From contig NZ_RDSM01000001.1 in assembly GCF_004115155.1 (NCBI RefSeq), positions 2,294,001-2,358,000 on the forward strand: 64,000 bases of DNA. The letters are read 5' to 3'. A program made the translations under genes and the position numbers. Source of the stretch: Granulicella sibirica. GTDB lineage: Bacteria; Acidobacteriota; Terriglobia; Terriglobales; Acidobacteriaceae. Under the pieces are notes generated by a model. It ran no database searches. It worked only from the letters and a program-made list of their open reading frames with translations, and was not told where the DNA came from. Each line of letters opens with the position of its first letter. The stretch's first letter is position 1. This document shows, in pieces, positions 43,478-55,825 of the stretch.

Positions 43478-44629
43478 TCAGCGGCGCTTGAGGCCGAGCA
43501 GGCTCAGGAAGAAGCTGCCGAAGATCGCCTCGACTCCAAGCATGAAGCAGGTCGCCGAAGGCAGCGTCAACCGCAGCATCCGCGTAGCCGAAAGATCCCC
43601 AAAACCCGCGAGTCTCCAGAGATGCACAGCATATCCGAGGATGCCGAAGCCGGCCAGCACAAGCAATGCTCCGAAGATCAAACCTACTTCAAGCGTAATG
43701 AACTTGAAGAGCCTCTCGAACTTCGGATCTTCCGGCAGAAAACCCTCGAGCGTTCCAAACACCTTCGCACTCACCGCGAACACCGAGATATGCGCTCCAA
43801 CCATCACCGCACCAAGCGAGTAGGTCAACGTATCGACATCAAGCGTCCAACGCCCGACTCGCTGAGCATGCGGCAGCAGCCAGATCGAAACCAGCGCTCC
43901 AAGAAAGAAGATCGCCACCCCAGGATTGAAGAACAGCCATCGCGGACTGTAGAGCAGGAGAAACCGCAGATGTCGCCAGCCATCCCGCCACGTCTTCAAA
44001 TGTGGAGCTCGCGACCGCCCATCCGGCGAGAGCGTCGTTGGAACCTCCGAGATCCTCATCTTCGCCAGCGAAGCCTTCACGATCATCTCGCTCGCGAACT
44101 CCATCCCGATCGTCCGCAGCCCAAGCCCAAGCATCGCGTCCCGCCGAAAAGCCCGCAGCCCACAATGAAAGTCCCGCACCGGAATCCCGAAGAAAAGCCT
44201 TCCCACGAAGCTCAGAACCGGATTTCCAAGATATCGATGCAGCGCAGGCATCGCGCCAGCCTCGATCGTTCCCGAGAAACGATTGCCCATCACGAGATCA
44301 TCTCCAGCTTCAAGCTTCGGCAGAAAGCGAGGAAGATGGTCGAAGTGATAACTAGCGTCAGCATCCGCCATCATCACGTACTTCCCACGAGCCGCCTCGA
44401 TCCCAGCCATCAGCGCCGCGCCATAACCTCGGATCGGAACATCCACCACGCGCGCTCCGAGCCCAAGCGCGATCGCCTGCGAGCCATCTGTACTTCCGTT
44501 ATCCGCGACGAGCACCTCGCCCGAAACGCCGCTGTCCGAAAGCGCTGTCATCGCCTGAGTGACGCAGAATGCCAGCGTCTCAGCCTCGTTCAGACAAGGC
44601 ATCAGGATCGTCAGCGTCAGCTCTTCCAT
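43478..44629 (-). CDS. Family 2 glycosyltransferase, dolichol-phosphate-mannose-synthase-like
   Basis: 383 residues from ATG 44629; a TTG at 44647 would add six residues, and neither has a good Shine-Dalgarno sequence. The GT2 catalytic domain shows TILMPCLNEAETLAFCV, LVADNGSTDGS and the D-x-D in VMMADADASYHFDHL; VRDFHCGLRAFRR is typical of the polyprenyl-phosphate glycosyltransferase branch. Two to four C-terminal membrane helices follow (LLYSPRWLFFNPGVAIFFLGALVS and others). It probably transfers a sugar to undecaprenyl phosphate. The GT39-like gene directly upstream is a likely user of that lipid-linked sugar. Confidence 0.92.
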   Translation of the reverse strand: MEELTLTILMPCLNEAETLAFCVTQAMTALSDSGVSGEVLVADNGSTDGSQAIALGLGARVVDVPIRGYGAALMAGIEAARGKYVMMADADASYHFDHLPRFLPKLEAGDDLVMGNRFSGTIEAGAMPALHRYLGNPVLSFVGRLFFGIPVRDFHCGLRAFRRDAMLGLGLRTIGMEFASEMIVKASLAKMRISEVPTTLSPDGRSRAPHLKTWRDGWRHLRFLLLYSPRWLFFNPGVAIFFLGALVSIWLLPHAQRVGRWTLDVDTLTYSLGAVMVGAHISVFAVSAKVFGTLEGFLPEDPKFERLFKFITLEVGLIFGALLVLAGFGILGYAVHLWRLAGFGDLSATRMLRLTLPSATCFMLGVEAIFGSFFLSLLGLKRR

Positions 44630-44653
44630 ATAGCGTGATGCTACCAAAGCGAT

Positions 44654-46531
44654 CTAGTCTTCATCACTCATCGAGGGCGCATGTCCAACCTTCGCAGGCT
44701 TGGTCTGCGCTCCCGAAGGAAGGTTCAACGGCAGCGCATACAGATGCGACTCACCCAACTGCTGCCACCCTTCCGTCGCCGCCGTTCGCCCCGTCATCCG
44801 AGCCTCGTTGAAGTACCCAACAAGCACCTTGTCTCCCTGACGCCGAACCGTCTCGATCGCCTCCGCCCGGTTCGGCATCGCCTCCAGATATCCATCCGCA
44901 GGCCCATCCGGAGCATAGATCTCCGTAAGGATCCTCACTCCAGCCACGCGAGCCCAGTATTGGTCATACAAACATCCACGCCAGCCGATACAAGCCACCG
45001 AATCTCCAGGCTTCACGCCTAACTGGTTCAATCCCTTGACCGCTTCGACCGTCTCCGGATGCACCCAACCTGCGCTCAGGTGTTTGACCGACTCCTGTCT
45101 TCGCATCTCGGCCAGCTTACGCAGCGACTCCATCGGCTCCATCACGGCGAAGATCAGGATCATCGCTCCCGCCAACGCCCTGATCCTCCCATTCCTTAGC
45201 ATGGCAAAGAGCGTCAACACAATGGCCAGATAGCCAACGGTGACGTAGCGCTCCTCGACGTTAACTGTCCCATAGATCGCCCAAATCACCACTCCAAGCC
45301 CGAGCGGCACAACCCAGAAGGCATCCGCCCCAGATCTCCAGTTGAAGGACAGTCCAGCTCCGAGCGCCACGAAAAGCGCGAGCAGCACGACTGGCTCGGG
45401 ATGGTTGAGAACATATCGAAAGACAAGCACCACATTCCGCGACCCTCGGCGAATCTCACCCTTGATCGCGGTCTTCGGCTTGATCTGATCATTAAAGAAC
45501 GTCGTATCGAACCAGTCCGGATAAGTTCCGTACGGAAGCTGTGCATAGCTGTAGATCCCCGGAGACTCCATGAGCTGTTTCTCGGGATGCTTGAGCTTTA
45601 CCTCCGCCGCGCCGAACTTCTCGGTCTGCCACGGCTCGAGGTGCATCTTCTCCGTTCCGCCGACATACCAGGCGTAGTTCAGCGCACCCGATTCGCCGAA
45701 GTTGAACCGGCCCTTCTGCCTCGAGAGCGCCGTTACATAAGGCCCAGCCACGACGGCGAAGCAGACTAGAGCGACTGTACCGGAGAGAAGGGCTCGTGCT
45801 GCTGGTGTTTCCTGCCACCACCAGCGGAATGCAATCAACACGGCGATGCAGATCAGACCGAACAGGAAGGCAAAGGATTTTGTTAGATAGGCAAGGCCAA
45901 GGGCAAAGCCCATGAGACCCGTATAGCGGACGAGACCCGTTCGCAGGTGCGTCAGCAGGGATGACATGGCGAACAGAAGAAGCGCCTGTAGGAGCGCGTC
46001 TGGTCGCACTTTGCCGAGAGACAGCTCGCGCTGACTGGCGACCACAAGAAGGCCGAGGCCGAGGTACCGAAGCTCGGTCTTGCCGAGTAGGAAGTCGCCG
46101 GTAGTACGCAGTGCCGCAATGGCATCGGTGAAGCAGACGATTGCGACCATCTGCAGAAGGAAGATGGCGAAGTTCACCAGGTAGTAGGCATGCAGTTCGT
46201 TCTCCCGCGTCGAATGGAACAGCACGCGTCCAAGCGTGAGACAGGCTGGATAAAGCGGATGCCAGTAGCCGTTTACGACGCCCGCCCAGATATGGCCGCG
46301 AATGAGCTCGCCGATGTCCATGTAGGCGACGGCGTCTCCGTCGATCTGAAAAGGGTCGTAGAGAGCGTAGCCGAACGTGATCGCGGCCACCAGCAGGCAA
46401 TATGCCGGAAAGAACCTCGGCATCAAACGCTGGAGCGCCCCACTATCCGCTGCGTCCCCTTCTTCTACCAAGGCCAAATCCGTTCTCCTCCACGGATGAT
46501 CGCAGAAATAGACGACAAACTCCTTAAACAC
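44654..46531 (-). CDS. Polytopic membrane glycosyltransferase (GT39/PMT-like)
   Basis: 625 residues from GTG 46531; an ATG 36 codons later (MPRFFPAYCLLV) is an alternative. About ten membrane helices fill residues 40-470. The first extracytoplasmic loop has YDPFQIDGDAVAYMDIG, with the acidic residues expected for GT-C enzymes, and NGYWHPLYPACLTLGR after it. The C-terminal 150 residues form a soluble domain. GT-C enzymes use polyprenyl-phosphate sugars on the outer face of the membrane; the GT2 gene 24 bp downstream would supply the donor. It lies 52 bp downstream of rpoD in the same direction. Confidence 0.8.
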   Translation of the reverse strand: MFKEFVVYFCDHPWRRTDLALVEEGDAADSGALQRLMPRFFPAYCLLVAAITFGYALYDPFQIDGDAVAYMDIGELIRGHIWAGVVNGYWHPLYPACLTLGRVLFHSTRENELHAYYLVNFAIFLLQMVAIVCFTDAIAALRTTGDFLLGKTELRYLGLGLLVVASQRELSLGKVRPDALLQALLLFAMSSLLTHLRTGLVRYTGLMGFALGLAYLTKSFAFLFGLICIAVLIAFRWWWQETPAARALLSGTVALVCFAVVAGPYVTALSRQKGRFNFGESGALNYAWYVGGTEKMHLEPWQTEKFGAAEVKLKHPEKQLMESPGIYSYAQLPYGTYPDWFDTTFFNDQIKPKTAIKGEIRRGSRNVVLVFRYVLNHPEPVVLLALFVALGAGLSFNWRSGADAFWVVPLGLGVVIWAIYGTVNVEERYVTVGYLAIVLTLFAMLRNGRIRALAGAMILIFAVMEPMESLRKLAEMRRQESVKHLSAGWVHPETVEAVKGLNQLGVKPGDSVACIGWRGCLYDQYWARVAGVRILTEIYAPDGPADGYLEAMPNRAEAIETVRRQGDKVLVGYFNEARMTGRTAATEGWQQLGESHLYALPLNLPSGAQTKPAKVGHAPSMSDED

Positions 46532-46583
46532 ATTGGGGACGCAACCCGAAAGGCTACGTCCCCGATGTGCGTCCTACGATCTT

Positions 46584-48296
<1,713 letters not shown>

Positions 48297-48317
48297 AGTG
48301 GGGTACTCGCTTCATTA

Positions 48318-48443
48318 CTAAAAATTTTGCGGGAGGACCGTCTCATCGCTGTGAAAACAGGATGACGGGCGGAGAATTCCCTTTGCGATAGGATGCGTTG
48401 GCTGGAAATGGGGGTTGCGGATAAACCGCGGTGGCAAGCCCAT
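48318..48443 (-). CDS. 41-codon leader ORF upstream of rpoD
   Basis: The ATG at 48443 follows AGGAG by seven bases; the frame ends with TAG-TAA at 48318, 21 bp before the rpoD GTG. The peptide starts MGLPPRFIRNPHFQP and has no recognisable motif. rpoD itself has only a weak ribosome site (AAGCGAG), so its translation may depend on this upstream frame. The frame may also be chance; the strong ribosome site is the only positive sign. Confidence 0.45.
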   Translation of the reverse strand: MGLPPRFIRNPHFQPTHPIAKGILRPSSCFHSDETVLPQNF

Positions 48444-48517
48444 AATGACACTCCTAGAGAGGTCGAGGCGCACACTTCCCAGCGATCACAAGTGTATCAC
48501 TATAATTGGACGCCCCA

Positions 48518-48760
48518 TCACGAAAAAAGACTCAGAGAAGGCTCTCGGAGAGCCTCGCCCTTGGCGCCGTCCTGATGCCGCGGACACCGCCTGAGATGGA
48601 TATCGCAGCCGTTCGAGCCGTAGTCGTGACCGCAATGCGAACAGTGCATCCGATACACCGTCTGTCCGGCAAACGACTCCGACGGAAAACCCGTCGAGGC
48701 CATGACCACCTGCCCATGCTTGTTCTTGAAACCTGGTGTTGTACTTGGAAACTTTGGCAC
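48518..48760 (-). CDS. Small Cys/His zinc-finger-like protein between dnaG and rpoD
   Basis: 80 residues. After MPKFPSTTPGFKNKHGQVV, the core YRMHCSHCGHDYGSNGCDIHLRRCPRHQDG has four Cys and several His in a treble-clef or ribbon-like spacing. I recall similar short proteins (MPKFPSTTPG..., C-x-x-C-G-x-x-Y-G-x-N-G, R-R-C-P) as conserved hypotheticals in diverse bacteria, often next to unrelated genes. The last ten codons overlap a hairpin (48539-48555). It starts 44 bp after dnaG in the same direction. Confidence 0.75.
   Translation of the reverse strand: MPKFPSTTPGFKNKHGQVVMASTGFPSESFAGQTVYRMHCSHCGHDYGSNGCDIHLRRCPRHQDGAKGEALREPSLSLFS
48522..48555 (-). terminator. Possible attenuator in the dnaG-rpoD operon
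   Basis: On the minus strand AGGCTCT-CCG-AGAGCCT is followed after about nine bases by TTTTTT. The spacing to the T-tract is longer than ideal, so termination would be partial. Confidence 0.45.
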
Positions 48761-48804
48761 CTAAACCTCTGATTTCATTCCACCACGGTTTGAGGTGGCC
48801 CGAC

Positions 48805-50601
48805 TTACATCTCTCGCAATCGACGCATCAGCCCCATCAACTCCACCTCAAGCTTTCCAGACATTCCCCCGTCTCCCCGCCGGTCCGCCTCCGCGAGCAT
48901 CGTCCGCAGTTCCCTCTGCCGCCGCTCAACACTCCTCCGCTCGAGGTTCAGCAACGCGGCCTGCACCTGCTCGACTGGTGTCCCGATCCTGCCCGCGGCA
49001 GCCTCATCGCCTTGAGATCGTGCCAGCGCACGCGCGAGCATCGAACGCGCCGCGGCGTCCGGTGCCGCATCGAGTGGATTCGAGGGAGCCGGTCCCATCA
49101 CCAGCGCCTCGAACAGGCTTCCTGCCGCGAGGCCTTCGTACCACTCCGGGTGCTCGGAGAGCGGACCGACCGCTGCTTCGCGGACTGGATCTTTCTCAGT
49201 TAGAACAAGCGCTCGCAGAAGTACAGCCTCGGTCTCGCTTATGGGCTCGACCTTCTTTGCCGCGACACTCTGGACCCGCTGCGCCGCGGCCTGCTTCAAC
49301 TCTTGCAACAGAATCCCGGAATCGATTCCGAGCTTCTGCGCCGCGTCCAGCGCGAACTCGTTCCGCTGGAGCGCGTTCGGCATCCGCCGAATGTGGGGTA
49401 GGAGGTAGTTCATTGCCTTCACTTTGGCCTCGGCGGTTCTTTGTGGAAACTGCTGCCGCGCACGATCGATCAGGTAATCGGAGTACCGTTTCGCGCCACG
49501 AAGGGCCTCCATGTAGGCTTGAATGCCCTTCTCCCGCACATAGCGGTCGGGATCGAGCCCACCTTCGAGCATGATCACCTTGATCTCGAAGTCTTCTTCG
49601 GTGAGCATCTCGATCGACTTCTCGGCTGCACCCACCCCTGCCGTATCCGGGTCGAAGTTGAGCACCACGCGCTTGGTGAAGCGGCTTAGAAGCCTCACTT
49701 GCATCTCGGTGAACGCCGTCCCCGAAGTTGCGATGACGTTATGAATCCCAGCCATGTAGACCGAGATGCAGTCCATCTGTCCCTCGACCAGGAGGGCGAA
49801 GTCATGCGCCCGCATGTCTCCCTTGGCCTTGTCGAGGTTGAAGAGCACCTGCCCCTTCGTATAGAGCGGGGTCTCCGGCGAGTTCATGTATTTCGCGACC
49901 GTGCGGCCTTTGTCGTCGGTCTCGTCGAGAGCGCGCGCTGTAAACGCGATCACACGACCCTGCTCGTTCATGATCGGGAATGTGATCCGTTTGCGGAACT
50001 TCGCATAGATCTGCCCGAAGCTTCCGTCCTCGTTCTCCTTCGCGGTAAAGATTCCGCTGGCTCGCATCACCTCTTCGGAGAAGTGTGGCGCGAGACGGTC
50101 ACGCATATCGTTGAAGCTATCCGGCGCATAGCCGATCCGGAACTTCGCAATCGTCTCGGTCGACACCCCGCGTCCGGTCAGGTACTCCCTCCCTCGCGCA
50201 GCCTCCGGAGACTTCAGCATCGCCTCGAAGTATTGCGTCGCCCCCTCATGGATCTCCATGAGCTGCCGTCGCAGTCCAGCTTCCCGCGCCTCCTCCGGCG
50301 AGGAGAAGTCCCGCTTCGGCAGCGGAACCCCCGCCTTGACCGCCACCGCCCTCACTGCCTCCGGAAAGCTGACGCTGTCCATCTTCATCACGAAGGTGAA
50401 GACGTCGCCACCCTCGCCGCAACCAAAGCAGTGGTAGAACTGCTTCACCGCATTGACGGAGAAGCTTGGGCTCTTCTCCTTGTGAAATGGGCAAAGCCCC
50501 GAAAAATTCTGCGCGCCCGACTTCTTCAGCTTCACGTAATCGCCGACGATCTTTACGATATCGGCCTGCTGTTTGACGGTCTGCGCGAAGTTATCTGCCA
50601 T
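48805..50601 (-). CDS. dnaG: DNA primase
   Basis: 598 residues. The N-terminal zinc ribbon is FSGLCPFHKEKSPSFSVNAVKQFYHCFGCGEGGD, with the C-H-C-C ligands intact. The catalytic core and Toprim domain follow: LLVEGQMDCISVY, and NFDPDTAGVGAA for the metal-binding Asp residues. The C-terminal third is the less conserved helicase-interaction region. DnaG makes RNA primers at replication forks. It opens the operon that continues to rpoD. Confidence 0.97.
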   Translation of the reverse strand: MADNFAQTVKQQADIVKIVGDYVKLKKSGAQNFSGLCPFHKEKSPSFSVNAVKQFYHCFGCGEGGDVFTFVMKMDSVSFPEAVRAVAVKAGVPLPKRDFSSPEEAREAGLRRQLMEIHEGATQYFEAMLKSPEAARGREYLTGRGVSTETIAKFRIGYAPDSFNDMRDRLAPHFSEEVMRASGIFTAKENEDGSFGQIYAKFRKRITFPIMNEQGRVIAFTARALDETDDKGRTVAKYMNSPETPLYTKGQVLFNLDKAKGDMRAHDFALLVEGQMDCISVYMAGIHNVIATSGTAFTEMQVRLLSRFTKRVVLNFDPDTAGVGAAEKSIEMLTEEDFEIKVIMLEGGLDPDRYVREKGIQAYMEALRGAKRYSDYLIDRARQQFPQRTAEAKVKAMNYLLPHIRRMPNALQRNEFALDAAQKLGIDSGILLQELKQAAAQRVQSVAAKKVEPISETEAVLLRALVLTEKDPVREAAVGPLSEHPEWYEGLAAGSLFEALVMGPAPSNPLDAAPDAAARSMLARALARSQGDEAAAGRIGTPVEQVQAALLNLERRSVERRQRELRTMLAEADRRGDGGMSGKLEVELMGLMRRLREM

Positions 50602-50790
50602 CGATTCGAGTCCAGCCCCTCAAACCTCAAGTTTAGCCCGTCCGGTGGGCGCCGCCTGTGGAGAGCGCGGCTCGCATAGCTCGATAGGACTGCTGCTGAG
50701 GGGGCTGAAAGAGATGCGCCATCCCCATGGGGCCTCCATCCAATCATCGTCGGGGCACAAAGAAACAGACGTCGCCCCAGGAGAACACCT

Positions 50791-51906
50791 ATGTCCGACC
50801 ACACGCAAAAGCTGTTCGCGCCCGTCAACCTTGGCTCCCTCGCCCTCAAGCACCGCGTTGTGATGGCGCCCCTCACCCGCTCCCGCTCCGAGCAGCCCGG
50901 CGACATCCCCGGCCCGCTCATGGCCGAGTACTACTCGCAGCGTGCGTCCGATGGCGGTCTCATCATTACCGAAGCCACCTCCATCTCCCTTCAGGGCCAC
51001 GGCTGGTACGGCGCTCCCGGTCTCTTCACCGACGCCCAGGTCGAAGGTTGGAAGGCCGTCATCCAGGCTGTCCATGCCAAAGGGGGCCTCATCATGTCGC
51101 AGCTCTGGCACACCGGCCGCTCCTCGAACGTCCTCACTCTCGGCGGCGAAACTCCCGTCGCCCCGTACATCGACCCGTCCTACTGGAACGACCCCAAATC
51201 GCTCGTCTCTACTAACAATGGCTGGCAGCAGCCCTCGCCTCACCGTGCGCTCACCATTCCCGAGATCAAAGCGATCGTCGAGGACTACCGCAATGCCGCC
51301 GAGCGCGCCAAAGCCGCCGGCTTCGACGGCGTCGAACTGCACGGAGCGAACGGTTACCTACCCGACGAGTTCCTCCAGGACGGCAGCAATAAGCGTACCG
51401 ACGAGTATGGCGGCTCCATCGAAAACCGGAGCCGCTTCATGCTCGAGGTTATGGCGGCGCTGGTCTCAGTCTGGGGCGGAGACCGTACGGCGGTTCGTAT
51501 CGGACCCTCCGGCCGCTGGAACCATATGTCCGACAGCAACCCGGAAGCGCTCTTCGACTACCTCGCTGGGCAGCTTAACCAGTTTGACCTCGCCTACCTC
51601 CACATCGTCGAGCCACGCGTCCGAGGCAACATTGTCTTCGACGAGGGACAGGCCCCGATTGCCTCCGAACGCCTGAGGAAGATCTTCAAGAACAGGATCA
51701 TCGCGGCCGGTGGCTTCGAACCCGACACTGCTGAGGCAATCCTCGAAAAGGGAGACGCGGACGCAGTCGCCTTCGGCCGCCACTTCATCTCGAATCCCGA
51801 CCTCCCGCTTCGGATCCGGAAGGGGCTCCCTCTTACCGACTACGATCGCGCTACGTTTTACACCTTCGACGCTAAGGGATACAGCGACTACGCGAGCGCC
51901 TTGTAA
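50791..51906 (+). CDS. Old-yellow-enzyme family NADH:flavin oxidoreductase (NemA-like)
   Basis: 371 residues. AGGAG is eight bases from the ATG. FMN-binding landmarks are FAPVNLGSLALKHRVVMAPLTRSRS at the start, SQLWHTGRSS, the substrate-binding pair His-Asn in VELHGANGYLPDEFLQ near residue 184, and RTDEYGGSIENRSRF. The enzyme reduces activated C=C bonds or nitro groups with NAD(P)H. It is a single gene, divergent from dnaG. No regulator (nemR) lies next to it. Confidence 0.94.
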   Translation: MSDHTQKLFAPVNLGSLALKHRVVMAPLTRSRSEQPGDIPGPLMAEYYSQRASDGGLIITEATSISLQGHGWYGAPGLFTDAQVEGWKAVIQAVHAKGGLIMSQLWHTGRSSNVLTLGGETPVAPYIDPSYWNDPKSLVSTNNGWQQPSPHRALTIPEIKAIVEDYRNAAERAKAAGFDGVELHGANGYLPDEFLQDGSNKRTDEYGGSIENRSRFMLEVMAALVSVWGGDRTAVRIGPSGRWNHMSDSNPEALFDYLAGQLNQFDLAYLHIVEPRVRGNIVFDEGQAPIASERLRKIFKNRIIAAGGFEPDTAEAILEKGDADAVAFGRHFISNPDLPLRIRKGLPLTDYDRATFYTFDAKGYSDYASAL

Positions 51907-52079
51907 TCAGGCGAACTTGTCATCTCATCTAAAAGCTGCGCTCTGCTCAGAACTTCCTTGTTCCACGTGGGTTGGAATGAACGAAGGAAAGGCCGGCGGC
52001 ACTCACAAGCCGGTCCAACCCGAACCGCATCCGGTAAGGCCAGACACAACGCCGGATGTGGCGGGTTAGGAGAGACAGC

Positions 52080-53084
52080 ATGTTCAAAGCAGGTACGATT
52101 CGCAAGCTTCTGGTCGCAGCGGCACTCGCCATCGCCCCGGCGGCATCGTTCGCCGGGATCTTTATCTCGGTCGGTTTCGCACCCCCCGTTTTGCCCGTTT
52201 ACGCACAACCCATCTGCCCGGGCGACGGTTATCTCTGGAACCCCGGTTATTGGGCCTACGGTCCTGAGGGGTACTACTGGGTTCCCGGCGTCTGGGTCCA
52301 GCCGCCCAGCGTCGGAGTCCTCTGGACGCCGCCTTACTGGGGCTTCGCCGGTGGTGTCTACGGCTTTCATGAAGGTTATTGGGGACCCCACGTTGGCTTC
52401 TACGGTGGCGTGAACTACGGCTTCGGCTTTGGCGGCGTTGGCTTCGGCGGCGGGCGCTGGGAAGGCGGACACTTCGCCTACAACACCGCGGTCAATAACG
52501 TGAGCGTGACGAACATCCACAACACCTACGTCGACCGGACCGTCATCAACAACGTGACCGTGAACAACCACACCAGCTTCAATGGAGGCCCGGGTGGTAT
52601 TCAGGCTCGCCCGAGCCAGCAGGAGATGGCTGCCGAGCACGAGAACCACGTCGCTCCGACCTCTGCGCAGCAGAGCCACATGCAGGCTGCCCACGCCAAC
52701 CCGTCCAACTTTGCCAAGGCGAACGGCGGACACCCGCAGATGGCTGCCGTTAGCCGTCCCGGATCGACTGCGGGAGCTGTTCCTGCCCGTGGAGCGGTTG
52801 GAGGCGGTGCAGCTAACCAGCCGCACGTCGCTAGCGGTGGAGCACCGAATCAGCAACAGCGCCCGAATAACGCCGGTCAGCCTGCTGGTCAGGCCAACCA
52901 TAACGCAGCCACACAGACCGGCGGTTTTGGTGGTGGAGCGAGACCGGCACCGCAGGCTGCCACTCGTCCTGCCCCGGAAGCTCATGCCGCTCCGCAGGCA
53001 CACCCTGCCCCGCAAGCTCACCCGCAGGCCGCTCACCCACAGCCACACGCCGAACCCCACGGCGGCGACGAACACAAGCGTTGA
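52080..53084 (+). CDS. Exported YXWXPG-repeat protein
   Basis: 334 residues from ATG 52080, preceded by TTAGGAGAG. The signal peptide is FKAGTIRKLLVAAALAIAPA. The mature N-terminus has two W-x-P-G-Y/V-W repeats (YLWNPGYWAYG, YYWVPGVWVQP) and a Tyr/Gly-rich stretch, typical of YXWXPG proteins of soil Proteobacteria and Acidobacteria. The middle has N-rich beta sequence (NNVSVTNIHN, VINNVTVNNH). The last 150 residues are low complexity, rich in Pro, Ala, His and Gln, with PQAHPAPQAH-type repeats that could bind metal. It is probably outer-membrane or cell-surface material; function unknown. Confidence 0.88.
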   Translation: MFKAGTIRKLLVAAALAIAPAASFAGIFISVGFAPPVLPVYAQPICPGDGYLWNPGYWAYGPEGYYWVPGVWVQPPSVGVLWTPPYWGFAGGVYGFHEGYWGPHVGFYGGVNYGFGFGGVGFGGGRWEGGHFAYNTAVNNVSVTNIHNTYVDRTVINNVTVNNHTSFNGGPGGIQARPSQQEMAAEHENHVAPTSAQQSHMQAAHANPSNFAKANGGHPQMAAVSRPGSTAGAVPARGAVGGGAANQPHVASGGAPNQQQRPNNAGQPAGQANHNAATQTGGFGGGARPAPQAATRPAPEAHAAPQAHPAPQAHPQAAHPQPHAEPHGGDEHKR

Positions 53085-53121
53085 TCCTCACCGGAAGGGC
53101 GGCGCAACGAAAGACCAGAGA

Positions 53122-53143
53122 GACCGGCCCAGCGCCGGTCTTT
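53122..53143 (+). terminator. Rho-independent terminator after the YXWXPG gene
   Basis: GACCGGC, loop CCAGC, GCCGGTC and TTTC. Confidence 0.75.
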
Positions 53144-53203
53144 CTGCGTCTGGCCGCCAGCTAAAATGACTTGGTGGCAAGTTTCCCTGCTCCCTCGGTG
53201 TTT

Positions 53204-53932
53204 ATGGATCGTGATCGCATCCGTATCGTCCTCGTACGTGCCCGTAACCCCTCGAACATCGGGGCTGTGGCCCGTGCCATGCACGACTTCGGTTTCCGCG
53301 ACCTTCGGGTCGTCAATGACTTCCCGGTTCCGCTCGAGGCGGCGAAGTCGGCCATTGATGCGTCAGAGGTGCTCGCGGCTACCGTCGCGACCCCAACGAT
53401 CGCTGAAGCCATAGCTGATTGCACGCTTGTCCTCGGAACGACCGCAGTGGGCGAACGGGATCTCCAGCATCCGCTACTCGGTCTCGCGGATGCTGCTCCC
53501 CATCTCCGAATCGCCCTGACGAATCCCGACGCGCGAATCGCGCTGCTGTTTGGCTCGGAGAAGACCGGCCTCTCCAACGAAGAGTTGAGTCACTGCGACC
53601 TGCTTCTTACCATCCCGATGGAACAGTACGAAGGGATGCGGCATCCCTCGATGAATCTCGGGCAGGCTGTGGCGGTCTGCCTTTGGGAGCTTGTTCGACC
53701 GGGGAATGCGCCCGAACCTGCCCCCAGTCGCCCGGCTGATGTTGCCGAGATCGAACGCGTCTACGATCTGCTTTACGAAATGTTGGAGCAGACCGAATAC
53801 ACGCGTCGACACGTGGCGACGGCCGACCCTGCGCACATCCGGCGACTGGTTCACCGGATGGCGCTACAGAAACCGGATGTTCCCGCGTGGCTTGGCATAT
53901 TGCGCCAGACTCTCTGGAAACTCCGTAGCTAA
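53204..53932 (+). CDS. TrmJ-like SPOUT RNA methyltransferase
   Basis: 242 residues from ATG 53204. A GTG at 53174, six bases after a TAAAAT hexamer, would add ten residues as a leaderless start; the choice is open. SPOUT motifs are present: RNPSNIGAVARAMHDFG at the N-terminus, LLFGSEKTGLSNEEL, and SMNLGQAVAVCLWE in the knot. The C-terminal helical extension (ERVYDLLYEMLEQTEY) is found in TrmJ, which 2'-O-methylates residue 32 of tRNA. LasT-like relatives are equally possible. It converges on aspS. Confidence 0.92.
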   Translation: MDRDRIRIVLVRARNPSNIGAVARAMHDFGFRDLRVVNDFPVPLEAAKSAIDASEVLAATVATPTIAEAIADCTLVLGTTAVGERDLQHPLLGLADAAPHLRIALTNPDARIALLFGSEKTGLSNEELSHCDLLLTIPMEQYEGMRHPSMNLGQAVAVCLWELVRPGNAPEPAPSRPADVAEIERVYDLLYEMLEQTEYTRRHVATADPAHIRRLVHRMALQKPDVPAWLGILRQTLWKLRS

Positions 53933-53943
53933 CCTCTGAACGA

Positions 53944-55797
<1,854 letters not shown>

Positions 55798-55825
55798 AAT
55801 CGTTCTATTGTACGAACTTTGGGAG

